Assembly: GCF_004349195.1 (NCBI RefSeq)
Contig: NZ_SMLG01000002.1
Location: 271,442 to 335,441, forward strand
Direction: 5' to 3'
DNA from: Flavobacterium rhamnosiphilum
Lineage (GTDB): Bacteria > Bacteroidota > Bacteroidia > Flavobacteriales > Flavobacteriaceae
DNA length: 64,000 nt
Shown: positions 53,736 through 62,743 of the stretch, piece by piece
Numbering within the stretch: the first letter of the stretch is position 1
How the letters are laid out: the number at the start of each line of letters is the position of its first letter
Position numbers and translations under genes: made by a program
Notes under the pieces: generated by a model
Seen by the model: the letters and a program-made list of their open reading frames with translations, nothing else
Database searches by the model: none
Told to the model about the DNA's origin: nothing

Positions 53736-54935
53736 TCAATTCAAAATACTTTCGTAATACTTTATATTCTCATTGACTAATATCCTATTGTCAAAATTAT
53801 TAACAATTGTATTATATGCATTTATCTCAATCTGCTCAATATTAATATTTTTTTTCCCTAGAAAAATTTCCTGTATAGATTGTACATATTCATCTTCAGA
53901 ATTAGCAAGAAAACCATTTTCATTATCCACAATTACCTCATTAAAAGACGGAATATTTGAAGTCACGACTATTTTACCTAACGCCATAGTTTCTAATAGG
54001 GCTAAAGAAAAATTCTCTCCAAACGAAGGAAAGATTACGACATGCGCATTTTTTAAATTTCTTAAAGCCTCAGATTGCTCCATTGCTCCATAATATTTAG
54101 TCCTTAATTGAGCTTGTGAACTTAGTAAATTCAGGCAGATATTTTCATAATTATTTGCTTCATTTTTCCCTATAATATGAAAACTCACTTCGGGAAATTT
54201 TTCAATAAGTCTATTAACCACTAAACAAGCAATTTTTAATCCTTTACGTTCTCGCAACGAACCGAAGAAAAAAATTGACTTCGTGATACGATTTTCTCTT
54301 TCTAAATCCTCAATTAAAGAATAGTCTGACTTTACAGAGTTATAAATTACTTGAGGCTTCACTTTTAAATCAAATGATTCGCTAATTGTATCTTTACAAT
54401 ATTCGGAAACACAAACGATGTTTTTATGAAATTTGAAAGCAATTTTTTCAAAAAAAACAGGAATATCACTCCTAGGATACCCCATATGCTCATGTAATGT
54501 TTTTGCATTGCCATGGCATCGAATAACAACATTCTTTTTGAAAAAAAAACAAGAATCTCCTAAATAATCATTAAACTCGTATAAATCAAATTTATTTTTA
54601 AATGAAAACAGATACAATTGCACAGTGAAAGAAACTTTGTAAATAAAAGCATCTATCAATTTTCTTTTAGATTTTAAAAATGATAGTTTATGAATTAATC
54701 TTTTTAGATTTTCAGTTAAAAAATTAACCCTACTAATAGTATGAATCTTTATTCCATTATCGATTATCAAACTTTCTCTACCAGGTTCATATAAATACGT
54801 AAATATATGAACTTCGTACCCCCTCTCAGTTAATTGATAAGCTAAATTTTTTATGAATGTGCCGATTCCTCCTGTTGCATGAAAATCAGGATGGTCGTAT
54901 TCATCGGTTACAAAACAAATTTTTTTTAATTTCAT
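53736..54935 (-). CDS. Family 4 glycosyltransferase
   Basis: A 399-residue GT-B enzyme. CFVTDEYDHPDFHATGGIGTF is the donor-side Gly loop of GT4, and ENFSLALLETMALGKIVVTS is the donor motif. The second domain starts SIFFFGSLRERKGLKIACLVV. It follows the GT2 gene at 54964 after 28 bases. Confidence 0.88.
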   Translation of the reverse strand: MKLKKICFVTDEYDHPDFHATGGIGTFIKNLAYQLTERGYEVHIFTYLYEPGRESLIIDNGIKIHTISRVNFLTENLKRLIHKLSFLKSKRKLIDAFIYKVSFTVQLYLFSFKNKFDLYEFNDYLGDSCFFFKKNVVIRCHGNAKTLHEHMGYPRSDIPVFFEKIAFKFHKNIVCVSEYCKDTISESFDLKVKPQVIYNSVKSDYSLIEDLERENRITKSIFFFGSLRERKGLKIACLVVNRLIEKFPEVSFHIIGKNEANNYENICLNLLSSQAQLRTKYYGAMEQSEALRNLKNAHVVIFPSFGENFSLALLETMALGKIVVTSNIPSFNEVIVDNENGFLANSEDEYVQSIQEIFLGKKNINIEQIEINAYNTIVNNFDNRILVNENIKYYESILN

Positions 54936-54963
54936 ATTAGTGCTTATTAAAAAAAGCTATGAC

Positions 54964-56004
54964 TTAACTAATTTCTTTAATTTTCCAATAAATAAAAGAT
55001 TTGACCAATAATTTAATTTCATCTTTTACAGAAATTTTATAAGCTAAATTTTCTTTAATTTTAAAATAATCAAGATAAACCCTATGCGTGAATTTTTTTC
55101 TACTCAAAAAATAGTTTTTAACAATTTTTTTTTCCAATTGAAAAAAATATTTATGAAGTTCATTGGGTTCGAAAAAAAATAGTGCATTGGATTTAATTAT
55201 CTTCTGTTTTGCTTTATTAAATATTTCTATTTCGTTAAAATCATATAACAACTCATTCGCTAAAATTTTTCTCAAAACTTCTTCTTCCTCTAATTTTATC
55301 CCGTCACATCTGCCAATTAATAACTTTAACCTAGTATCTATAGCTACTTTTTTTTGTTGGTCTGTCCGCTTTACCGAAACCTGAAATTCATGAAATCTAT
55401 AATTTAACAATGCCTCTTGTATATTATAAAATTTCCCTAGTGAAATTAATTGTACCCACATATCATAATCTTCAGCGGGTTCTTTTGTAATATCATAAAT
55501 AATAGAAAACTCATCTAACAGCTGTTTTCTCATCATTACTGAAGGATGTACAATACAATTTTCTTTTAACATTCCCAATTTAATTTGTTCATGAGCTTCA
55601 GGATATTTAACAACTTTACCACTCCCAATTATGCTGTATAGCGTTCCACAAACCACTACTTCAGTATTAGCATCAAGAAAATTAACTTGCTTTTCAAAAC
55701 GTGTAGGTAAGCTAATATCATCCCCATCCATTCGAGCAATATACTCTCCATGAGCAATGGTTAAACCATAATTCAAACTATTTGTGTAACCCGTATTTAC
55801 TATTTTTTCAATTAATTTGATTCTTGAATCATTATATGTTTTAATAATACCAACAGTTTTATCAGTTGATGCATCATCAATAATCAAAAATTCAAAATCA
55901 TCAAAAGTTTGACTCAAAATACTATCAACCGCCTCCTTGATGTACAATTCACAGTTGTAGACTGGCATTAAAACTGTTATTTTAGGAAATTTAAAATCAA
56001 CCAT
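54964..56004 (-). CDS. Family 2 glycosyltransferase
   Basis: A 346-residue GT-A enzyme: ITVLMPVYNCELYIKEAVDS, IIDDASTDKTVG and the metal motif YIARMDGDDISLPTRFE. EPAEDYDMWVQLISLG is the acceptor side. A positively charged C-terminal extension of about 100 residues follows the catalytic domain. It lies 10 bases before the methyltransferase gene's stop. Confidence 0.88.
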   Translation of the reverse strand: MVDFKFPKITVLMPVYNCELYIKEAVDSILSQTFDDFEFLIIDDASTDKTVGIIKTYNDSRIKLIEKIVNTGYTNSLNYGLTIAHGEYIARMDGDDISLPTRFEKQVNFLDANTEVVVCGTLYSIIGSGKVVKYPEAHEQIKLGMLKENCIVHPSVMMRKQLLDEFSIIYDITKEPAEDYDMWVQLISLGKFYNIQEALLNYRFHEFQVSVKRTDQQKKVAIDTRLKLLIGRCDGIKLEEEEVLRKILANELLYDFNEIEIFNKAKQKIIKSNALFFFEPNELHKYFFQLEKKIVKNYFLSRKKFTHRVYLDYFKIKENLAYKISVKDEIKLLVKSFIYWKIKEIS

Positions 56005-56014
56005 GTGAGAAATA

Positions 56015-56767
56015 TTATCTAAACTTTCTTTTTAATACTTTTAATAATAAATTCAAATAGAATCTAACATCTTTATTTCCCGAATTAATTCTTTCCAATT
56101 GATTTTTATAATGGATTAAACTACCGTCCTTCCCTTTTGATAAAACTGGATGAACCAGATGCTTGCCTGTAAAACTTTCTAAAGAATTTAACTTTGCTTT
56201 TAAATCTACATTCTTTGTAAACAAAAGCATATTTTGCCTATACCATGAATCAACGTTTTGGTTATCCCAAAAAACAGGTCTTAAAATATCAAAAAGTCTA
56301 AACCCTTCATTTTCAAATTTTTCAATCCAATATTTAGGCTCTTGCTCGTTAATATGATTTTGTCCTCCTTGATCAGGAATAGCAGCCGAAAAAATAATGG
56401 TATCACTTAAATCACATAAAGTTTTTACAAATATATCTGAAGATTCAAAACTTAAATGTTCAGCAACTTCTAAAGAAATTGCTAAATCATATTTTTTTTC
56501 TGATTTATATAACTTTTCTAAATCAAAATCAATAAAGTTTTCTACACTTATCTTCAGTAATTTTTTATCAACATAGTCACCATCTACCCCTAAAATATCA
56601 TTTATCCCATTATCCCTAAAAACTTTCAGCCATGTGCCAATTCCACAACCAACATCAACAACAGATTTAGGATCTAATAAATTTACAATAAAAGGAACTA
56701 CTTCATTAGCTGCTTTAAAATTATGTACAATTTCCTCGTGTACATATCTAATATTTTTATTGCCCAT
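56015..56767 (-). CDS. SAM-dependent methyltransferase
   Basis: A 250-residue class I methyltransferase. I start it at ATG 56767 (MGNKNIRYVHEE). An ATG at 56794 would overlap the ABC gene by 26 bases and add a non-typical leader. Motif I is VVDVGCGIGTWLKVF and the next acidic motif is GVDGDYVDKKLL. SLEVAEHLSFES and ARP-like PVFWDNQ follow. The gene starts 1 base after the ATPase stop, so it may modify the chain end before export. Confidence 0.85.
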   Translation of the reverse strand: MGNKNIRYVHEEIVHNFKAANEVVPFIVNLLDPKSVVDVGCGIGTWLKVFRDNGINDILGVDGDYVDKKLLKISVENFIDFDLEKLYKSEKKYDLAISLEVAEHLSFESSDIFVKTLCDLSDTIIFSAAIPDQGGQNHINEQEPKYWIEKFENEGFRLFDILRPVFWDNQNVDSWYRQNMLLFTKNVDLKAKLNSLESFTGKHLVHPVLSKGKDGSLIHYKNQLERINSGNKDVRFYLNLLLKVLKRKFR

Positions 56768-56768
56768 T

Positions 56769-58055
56769 TTAATAAAATTTAATTTCAGAATCATAATAAT
56801 AATTTAATTTCTCTTGAATTGGTTTTCTATCATCTAAAGCTGGAAGAACATTAAAATAAAATGCATCTAAAATAGTATCTATATTATTTTCTTTATCACC
56901 AAAGTAGACATCTACACTATAACTTTTTGATTTGATTAATCTAAAAACAGGAAAAATTATAGTAATATTTCCATCTTCATTTTTATGTTTTAAACTATCA
57001 CCTGTATTTCTATTATTTAATCCTAAAATAGGTATTTCATCAATATCTTTTATAACAATCCCTAAAACCGGCTCCTCATATTTTACTTTTGTTGAATAGG
57101 AAAATTTAAATTCTACATTTTTTCCAGTCAATAACGAATTCGTTCTTTGCCCATTGCAATATATTTCCACATTCAATATCCCTTCATTTTTATTTTTTTT
57201 ATTAACATTTTCATTAATATCAAAAAAACCAGGCTTCAACAAATTTAAATCTTTATAAACTTGATTAGAATTTAAATAATAATCAACAATTTCATCAATT
57301 GCCCCAATTAATTTCACCTTCCCATTCTCCATCACAATTCCCCTTGTACACAAACTTTTCACTGCCGCCATATTATGACTCACAAACAACACCGTCCTCC
57401 CTTGACCTCTGGAAATATCCTGCATCTTGCCAATGGCTTTCTTCTGGAACTCAGCATCACCAACAGCTAAAACTTCATCAACAATTAAAATTTCAGGTTC
57501 CAAGAAAGCAGCCACTGCAAAAGCCAATCGCACATACATGCCACTGCTATAACGTTTCACAGGAGTATCAATATACCGCTCACATCCCGAGAAATCAATA
57601 ATCTCATCAATCTTGCTGTCGATTTCTTTTTTGGTCATCCCTAAAATGGCACCGTTCAAATAGATGTTTTCACGCCCAGTCATTTCGCCATTAAAACCAG
57701 TTCCCACTTCAAGTAAAGAAGCCACACGACCACCAAATTTAATACTTCCTGTGGTGGGTGCAGTAACCCGGGATAAAATTTTTAACAAAGTAGATTTCCC
57801 CGCTCCATTTTTACCTATAATTCCTAAAATTTCACCACGTTCTACTTCAAAATTAATGTCTTGTAGTGCCCAAACGTAATCACTTTCGCCTTTGGTACTA
57901 CGATCATTGGTGTCGCCTATTTTCAAATACGGATCTTCTTTACCACGCACCTGATGCCACCAACGGTTCAAGTCATGGCTCAAAGTCCCAGTACCCACTT
58001 GACCCAAGCGGTATTGTTTGGAAATATTCTCGGCTTTTAATATAATGTCTTTCAA
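56769..58055 (-). CDS. wzt: Polysaccharide export ABC ATPase (Wzt-like)
   Basis: A 428-residue ATPase that powers export of the finished chain. Walker A GKNGAGKST lies near residue 82, the ABC signature YSSGMYVRLAF and Walker B ILIVDEVLAVGD follow, with the H-loop in FVSHN. After residue about 245 there is a C-terminal beta-sandwich (NVEIYCNGQRTNSLLTGKNV and onwards), like the Wzt C-terminal domain that recognises the chain end. It pairs with Wzm, 84 bases upstream. Confidence 0.92.
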   Translation of the reverse strand: MKDIILKAENISKQYRLGQVGTGTLSHDLNRWWHQVRGKEDPYLKIGDTNDRSTKGESDYVWALQDINFEVERGEILGIIGKNGAGKSTLLKILSRVTAPTTGSIKFGGRVASLLEVGTGFNGEMTGRENIYLNGAILGMTKKEIDSKIDEIIDFSGCERYIDTPVKRYSSGMYVRLAFAVAAFLEPEILIVDEVLAVGDAEFQKKAIGKMQDISRGQGRTVLFVSHNMAAVKSLCTRGIVMENGKVKLIGAIDEIVDYYLNSNQVYKDLNLLKPGFFDINENVNKKNKNEGILNVEIYCNGQRTNSLLTGKNVEFKFSYSTKVKYEEPVLGIVIKDIDEIPILGLNNRNTGDSLKHKNEDGNITIIFPVFRLIKSKSYSVDVYFGDKENNIDTILDAFYFNVLPALDDRKPIQEKLNYYYDSEIKFY

Positions 58056-58139
58056 GGAAGGTTATGGGTTAATTGGTCCGTTTTGAATTTGCTATTATTA
58101 CTATTGATTTTTGACATTGACATTGATTTTTGTTGTTTT

Positions 58140-59009
58140 TTAAACCGTATCTATAAAACTCTTCTCCGTCCTATTAAAGATCAACACACCCACTAAAAAC
58201 ACCACTATAGTAACCAAAAAAGTATAGCCTAATCCTAATACCGAAATCTGACCTACATTCAGCAACATATAACGCGTAGTTTCTATCACATAAGCCAGCG
58301 GATTGTATTCCACAAGCCAACCGTAACTGGGCAATTTTTCTTTGATTAATGCCATGGGATACATTACTGCCGAAAGATACATCAACAATTGCACACCAAA
58401 ACCGATTAGATTACTAAAATCCCTGTATTTAGTTACTAAAGAGGAAATCAACATTCCCAAGCCCAATCCTAAAACCCCCATCATAACAATCAGTAAAGGA
58501 AAAAACAATATAGATCCGTTTAAGCTTACTGCAGCTCCTTGAAAGTAAAAATAAAGATAAAAGACAATAAAGATAAAAAACTGAATTCCAAATTTTAACA
58601 AATTAGAAACTACAATAGACAGCGGTACTATAATGCGAGGGAAATACACTTTTCCAAAAATCCCTGCATTACTTCTAAACGTATCTGAAGTTCCATTGAG
58701 ACAGGCTGTAAAGTAATTCCAAACCGTGATTCCAGCCAGATTAAACAAAAAAGGCGGTACCGTTCCGGTATCAATTCCAGCCACAGTATTAAAAATAATG
58801 GTAAAAGTAATCGAGGTAAACAAGGGTTGTATCAAATACCAAAGTGGTCCCAAAACGGTTTGTTTATAAACGGTCACAACGTCTCTCTTGACAAAAAGCA
58901 TAAGCAAATCACGGTATTGCCAAACTTCCTTAAGATTAAGCGAGAAGAATTTGTTTTTAGGTGTTATTTCAAACAGCCACGTGGTATTGGTATGTTCGGA
59001 TTGGCTCAT
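58140..59009 (-). CDS. wzm: Polysaccharide export ABC permease (Wzm-like)
   Basis: A 289-residue ABC-2 type permease with six membrane helices. The segments WQYRDLLMLFVKRDVVTVYKQT, LGPLWYLIQPLF and the final YNPLAYVIETTRYMLL are typical of Wzm/TagG. It is the first gene of the minus-strand locus and forms the export channel with the ATPase at 56769. Confidence 0.92.
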   Translation of the reverse strand: MSQSEHTNTTWLFEITPKNKFFSLNLKEVWQYRDLLMLFVKRDVVTVYKQTVLGPLWYLIQPLFTSITFTIIFNTVAGIDTGTVPPFLFNLAGITVWNYFTACLNGTSDTFRSNAGIFGKVYFPRIIVPLSIVVSNLLKFGIQFFIFIVFYLYFYFQGAAVSLNGSILFFPLLIVMMGVLGLGLGMLISSLVTKYRDFSNLIGFGVQLLMYLSAVMYPMALIKEKLPSYGWLVEYNPLAYVIETTRYMLLNVGQISVLGLGYTFLVTIVVFLVGVLIFNRTEKSFIDTV

Positions 59010-59654
59010 GGATTGATGTTAAAATACTGGTATAAGTTTTGTGTTCTCAAGCACTTCATCTCGAGCGCAGTCGAGAGACCTTTTCCTTTTTATTAACTAA
59101 ATAGTATCATTACGAAACAAATATAATAATTTGCATTTGGTATTACATTAAAAATCACTAAGTAGATTAATTCTTTTTGGGAATGAGTTTTTATTCATTT
59201 AACGCAAAAGACCTGAACTATAATTTTCGGCTCCCTTTAGGGCTGGGGCAAAACGAATTCTTTTTATCTCATTTTTTAATTTCTCCCTTTAGGGTTTGGG
59301 TAAAAATTAAAAAATAACGTCCCAATTTTCGGCTTCCGCCGTGGCGGATCGGGGCAAAACGAAAATTTTATATGATATAGAGAGTTACTCTTTTAGCATA
59401 AAATTAATTCCTCGTTTTTGATAAGTTTTAATTTCGAATTTATAAGTATCCGGTATACCTACAAAATAAAAAAAGACACCTCATCAGCATCTTTCCTAAA
59501 TAACATTATTCCAAAATCCTAGATAAAAGTAATTGATGAAATGGAATTATTTAAACCGAATAGTGAAATCTCAAATGGAGTGAAATTATAATAATTCTAC
59601 ACTTATAGCAATCAATTGTCGTAACCAAAATGATGATTGTATACACAAAACAAA
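59010..59654. repeat. Locus border with three GGCTCCCTTTAGGG-type repeats
   Basis: No gene. Three copies lie in a row: 59222-59258 (full form), 59270-59314 (degenerate, CTCCCTTTAGGGTTTGGGTA) and 59333-59369 (GGCTTCCGCCGTGGCGGATC form). They match the pair around the DUF559 gene. CTCGAGCGCAGTCGAGAG at 59060-59077 is a separate palindrome. The region 59370-59654 is plain AT-rich sequence. A promoter for the wzm gene is expected in 59010-59150 but is not clear. Confidence 0.65.
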
Positions 59655-60395
59655 CTAGTTATAATAAGGCAATACATATTTAATAAACCAATGTGGTGGA
59701 TTTTCTGTCTTTAATTCCATAGCACCATTGTACAACTCTGCTACTAACTCCTGACTCTTACCCGAATTATCAAATAGATACGCTCTGTAACATAAAGGCA
59801 ATGCTTCATGTAAAAACTCAAGTGTCCTGTAATACCTGTTCTCAATTTTGTCTTCAGCTACAAAATGCCCCCCTTTATCCACCCTGTTGGAAACTCTGGA
59901 AATATTCACTTCAGGGCTATCAATACAAACAAAATATAAATAAGCATGATAACCATGGGCAACAATAGCTTTTATTTCATCAATCTTCGATTTATGACTC
60001 ATTACGGTTTCAAAACTGAAAGATTTGCTTTGTTTCATCAATAAATCCCTGATAAATGATGCGGTAAAGGAGCCTTCATAGCTGTGAGTGACTTTAGAAG
60101 TATCAACAATAAAATTTTCTTTGATAAAAACATCGATGTTGCGACCTTCAAGAGCCGCTTTTTGGATAAGAGATTGTGAAGATGGCAATAATTTAAAATG
60201 GTCTAAATCTTCTTGGGTAGCAGAAAGTCCAATTTCTTTTAAATCTATCAAACCAGATGCTGAAAGCTTTTGTTCCAGTTCATCGGCATTGATAAAAAAA
60301 CCTGTGTTGTAGTTCTTGGAAAATTCTTTAAATAACGTGCTTTTACCGGAACCATTAGGTCCTGCAAATATTCTTATTTTTTTATTACTTGGCAT
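59655..60395 (-). CDS. Zeta toxin-like kinase (toxin of a TA pair)
   Basis: A 246-residue P-loop protein with the Walker A motif FAGPNGSGKST near residues 11-20. The FFINADELEQKL motif is the zeta-toxin substrate region, and FSFETVMSHKSKIDEIKA is the usual zeta block. VSNRVDKGGHFVAEDKIENRYYR is the conserved second half. Zeta toxins phosphorylate UDP-N-acetylglucosamine and block wall synthesis. It overlaps the antitoxin gene by 11 bases. Confidence 0.85.
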   Translation of the reverse strand: MPSNKKIRIFAGPNGSGKSTLFKEFSKNYNTGFFINADELEQKLSASGLIDLKEIGLSATQEDLDHFKLLPSSQSLIQKAALEGRNIDVFIKENFIVDTSKVTHSYEGSFTASFIRDLLMKQSKSFSFETVMSHKSKIDEIKAIVAHGYHAYLYFVCIDSPEVNISRVSNRVDKGGHFVAEDKIENRYYRTLEFLHEALPLCYRAYLFDNSGKSQELVAELYNGAMELKTENPPHWFIKYVLPYYN

Positions 60396-60630
60396 GCAAT
60401 ACCATTCCTTTAGTTAAAGTAAATGGAGACTCTTTAGCAGTTGCTATCGTTTCTATAATTATTTTAGTGCCGTCAGGTAGTTCTTCATAAAGCACCCCAT
60501 TCTCAATAAAAGATACTGTCAAACCCAAAGCTCTAGAGGCACGAAGGGCATTTGTTGCACTTACCTTGCCTGCTTTCACAAGAGATTTTGTTTGCAAAAC
60601 GTCTTTTCTAAAAGCCCTCTTTGTACTCAT
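60385..60630 (-). CDS. Putative antitoxin of the zeta-like toxin
   Basis: An 81-residue protein from ATG 60630. An in-frame ATG at 60678 would add 16 residues with no clear reason. It has a basic N-terminus (MSTKRAFRKDVLQTK) and a C-terminal strand-rich half (LYEELPDGTKIIIETIA). It does not resemble the epsilon antitoxin, so the class is unknown. The pairing is inferred from its position just upstream and the 11-base overlap with the toxin. Confidence 0.7.
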   Translation of the reverse strand: MSTKRAFRKDVLQTKSLVKAGKVSATNALRASRALGLTVSFIENGVLYEELPDGTKIIIETIATAKESPFTLTKGMVLHAK

Positions 60631-61107
60631 AATAATAAAATTTATTTGATAACAAATATAGTGAAAATCTCGATTCATTTCAGAACTTTCTATTTAAGAA
60701 TGATACTCGAATAAAATATTTTCATATTTAAATATTTCTCACAAAACACAAAAATATTTTCTCCTATGAGCCAAAAATAAAGCACTACTAAAAAAAAACA
60801 GCGTGTAATTCTGGGATTGAATACTTTAAATTCAGACTTAAACGGCTTCAAATCCCAAGCTGCTCCTACATTTATCTTTTTTATCAAAAGCAAAAATCAC
60901 AGTGTATAATTCGCGAATTACATACTGTGATTTTCATATAAACTTACCTAAGCTACAAAAAATGAGGATGTTAAATTCTCCTATATTATCTGTAACAACT
61001 TTAAAATAATATCCTATCAATAACTGACTAAATTGGTTCTGTTCAACACAGGTTTTATTGTTCGTGCTGCGCACGCAACGAAATCCTGGCTGTTATCAAC
61101 ATGTTTA
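60631..61107. repeat. Gap with a 42-base palindrome and an attC-like element
   Basis: No gene. AAAATCACAGT...ACTGTGATTTT at 60893-60934 is a nearly perfect palindrome with centre AATTCGCGAATT and two imperfect pairs. The attC-like element at 61045-61094 (listed separately) is next to the VOC gene. An open frame on the minus strand at 60690-60893 is not convincing. Confidence 0.5.
61045..61094 (-). repeat. attC-like palindrome A, after the VOC gene
   Basis: Read on the minus strand: AACAGCCAGGATTTCGTTGC, then GTGC, a short loop, and GCACGAACAATAAAACCTGT, ending GTT. Arms pair imperfectly (AGGATTTCGTTGCGTGC with GCACG..AAAACCT). Length from AAC to GTT is 50. It aligns with element B at 62927-62977. 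Confidence 0.55.
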
Positions 61108-61509
61108 TTAAAGTTGCATCCCTGGCCAATATAAAACATTGAATTTATGTCCATCTGGATCCGCGAAGCCAAAAGTATAACCTTTCTCATAATTTTGTGG
61201 CTCGCAAAATATCATTCCGCCTAATGCTTTTATTTTTTCAAACCATTTGTCTACCTCTTCTTTGCTCTCTGCAGACAGAGAGAATATAATCTCATTCCCA
61301 TTTTTTGGATTTGTAAGATTACCATTGACTTTATTTTCGAGCCTTTGTTTAGTGAAAAAATTGATTACAAAATTATCCTTTCCAAAAAAGAAACTTGCAG
61401 ATTCATCGGTGCAATTACCATTTGCTTTAAAGCCTAAATCAGTATAAAATTTAGCAGTCTTATCTAAATCAGTTGAGACTAAGTTTGCCCATATCATTTT
61501 AGCATCCAT
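61108..61509 (-). CDS. VOC family (glyoxalase-like) protein
   Basis: A 133-residue protein with one VOC fold: AKMIWANLVSTDLDKTAKFY at the start and FADPDGHKFNVLYWPGM at the end, with EIIFSLSAESKEEVDKWFEKI in the middle. VOC proteins bind a metal and cover dioxygenases, resistance proteins and isomerases. The exact role is unknown. A likely cassette gene because of its attC-like neighbour. Confidence 0.8.
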   Translation of the reverse strand: MDAKMIWANLVSTDLDKTAKFYTDLGFKANGNCTDESASFFFGKDNFVINFFTKQRLENKVNGNLTNPKNGNEIIFSLSAESKEEVDKWFEKIKALGGMIFCEPQNYEKGYTFGFADPDGHKFNVLYWPGMQL

Positions 61510-61645
61510 AACTTTATTTTTTTTCCTTTAGATAAAATTACGAATTGAAAATGTTAAATCTAAATAGAAAAGGGTGTTTTACGGTTCCAGAGATAAAAAC
61601 TTGCTGAGTCCAAAAACCAATCAAACGAACTTCATTTTGTTAATA
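61510..61645 (-). repeat. attC-like palindrome C between VOC and propeller genes
   Basis: The element is at 61598-61641. Minus strand: AACAAAATGAAGTTCGTTTG ATTGG then TTTTTGGACTCAGCAAGTT. It is 44 bases from AAC to GTT and matches element B2 at 62813-62856 with the same length and largely the same left half. The right arm is degraded. Confidence 0.5.
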
Positions 61646-62743
61646 CTACCACGGGCCATTCTGTTTAACTTGATAAAAGCGTTTGCCATCAAATCGATAG
61701 AGTCCTTGTCCAGTACCCCACCACATATTTCCTGACCTGTCTTGATACATACTTTGAACACAACAATTAAGCCCGTCTTTTACTGTAAACACGGTAAATG
61801 CTTGTGGATTTAAAATGTCGATAGAAGGGTCAAATCTCGTAGTACTGCCTCGGGCTGTAACCCAAATAATACCCGACTGTTCTATATATATGCCCCAAAA
61901 TTCAGTTCCACCTAATCCGTCTTTGGCGGTGTATTCAGTTAAAGTTTTTCCATCATATTTGCAAATGCCGTTTTTCATAGTAAACCACATATTCCCAGCT
62001 TTATCCTGTGCTATACCTCCCGCATAGTTCTCTCCCAAACCTTCCTTTTCTGCAATATTGGTAATTGTTTTTCCACCCGCCATGAGTGAAGCCGAAGGGT
62101 CATAGCGAAAGACACCATTTTCAGAAGAAGCAAACCAAATGTTTCCACTTTTGTCTTCCATGATGCCAGCAACATTAATAGGAGGAAGCTGTTGAAATAA
62201 TGAAAAACTTTGACCACCTTTGCTATCGGCAGATGGGTCATATCGGAAAACGCCACCATGGGTGCCTACCCAAATAGTACCCGATTTGTCAACAAGGATG
62301 CTTTTTCGACTTATATCTATACGGCTCAGGCCATCTTTTTGATTATAATTTCTAAAGGTTTTTCCATCATATTTATAAACGCCCTGGTCAGTCCCAAACC
62401 AAAGATTACCATTTTTATCTTCGTTAATAGCATAAACAGTGTTGTTATTAAAACCATCAGGATTGGAAAAGTAGGTCAACGTTTTTACATCATACCTCAC
62501 TACGCCTTCGCCTAAGGTACCAAACCATAAATTCCCTTTCGAATCCTGAAAAATACTTCGGATATATTGACTGACTAAGGTAGTGTCAAAATCGGGAGCC
62601 ATACCAACTGCCTTAAAGTTTCTTATTACTGTTGGACTTGGTTTGGAAGTATTTGGGTCTTTAAGTGTGTTTGTTTTTTCTTGTCCGTTGCAGGAAGTAA
62701 AAATTGTCAAAAAGCTAAAAAGTAATATTTTGTTCAATGCCAT
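61646..62743 (-). CDS. Two-component-regulator-type beta-propeller lipoprotein
   Basis: A 365-residue lipoprotein with signal LLFSFLTIFTSC (Cys18). About seven propeller repeats follow with the motif D(S/K)xGNxWFGT, e.g. SIFQDSKGNLWFGTLGEGV, YAINEDKNGNLWFGTDQGVY, YQDRSGNMWWGTGQGLYRF. This is the propeller of hybrid two-component systems, but no histidine kinase domain is attached. It could sense ligands at the surface. It lies between the two 44-base attC-like elements, like a cassette insert. Confidence 0.82.
   Translation of the reverse strand: MALNKILLFSFLTIFTSCNGQEKTNTLKDPNTSKPSPTVIRNFKAVGMAPDFDTTLVSQYIRSIFQDSKGNLWFGTLGEGVVRYDVKTLTYFSNPDGFNNNTVYAINEDKNGNLWFGTDQGVYKYDGKTFRNYNQKDGLSRIDISRKSILVDKSGTIWVGTHGGVFRYDPSADSKGGQSFSLFQQLPPINVAGIMEDKSGNIWFASSENGVFRYDPSASLMAGGKTITNIAEKEGLGENYAGGIAQDKAGNMWFTMKNGICKYDGKTLTEYTAKDGLGGTEFWGIYIEQSGIIWVTARGSTTRFDPSIDILNPQAFTVFTVKDGLNCCVQSMYQDRSGNMWWGTGQGLYRFDGKRFYQVKQNGPW

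Noticed and set aside
28938..59009. A CRISPR array or prophage within the polysaccharide locus
   Set aside because: No regularly spaced direct repeats with unique spacers and no phage structural or integrase genes are seen.
59655..60395. Reading the zeta-like gene as a gluconate or shikimate kinase
   Set aside because: The NADE and FETVMSHKSK motifs and the adjacent small overlapping gene fit the zeta toxin group better.
60690..60893. A 67-codon minus-strand open frame upstream of the antitoxin
   Set aside because: No recognisable motif, odd composition and overlap with the 42-base palindrome; probably chance.
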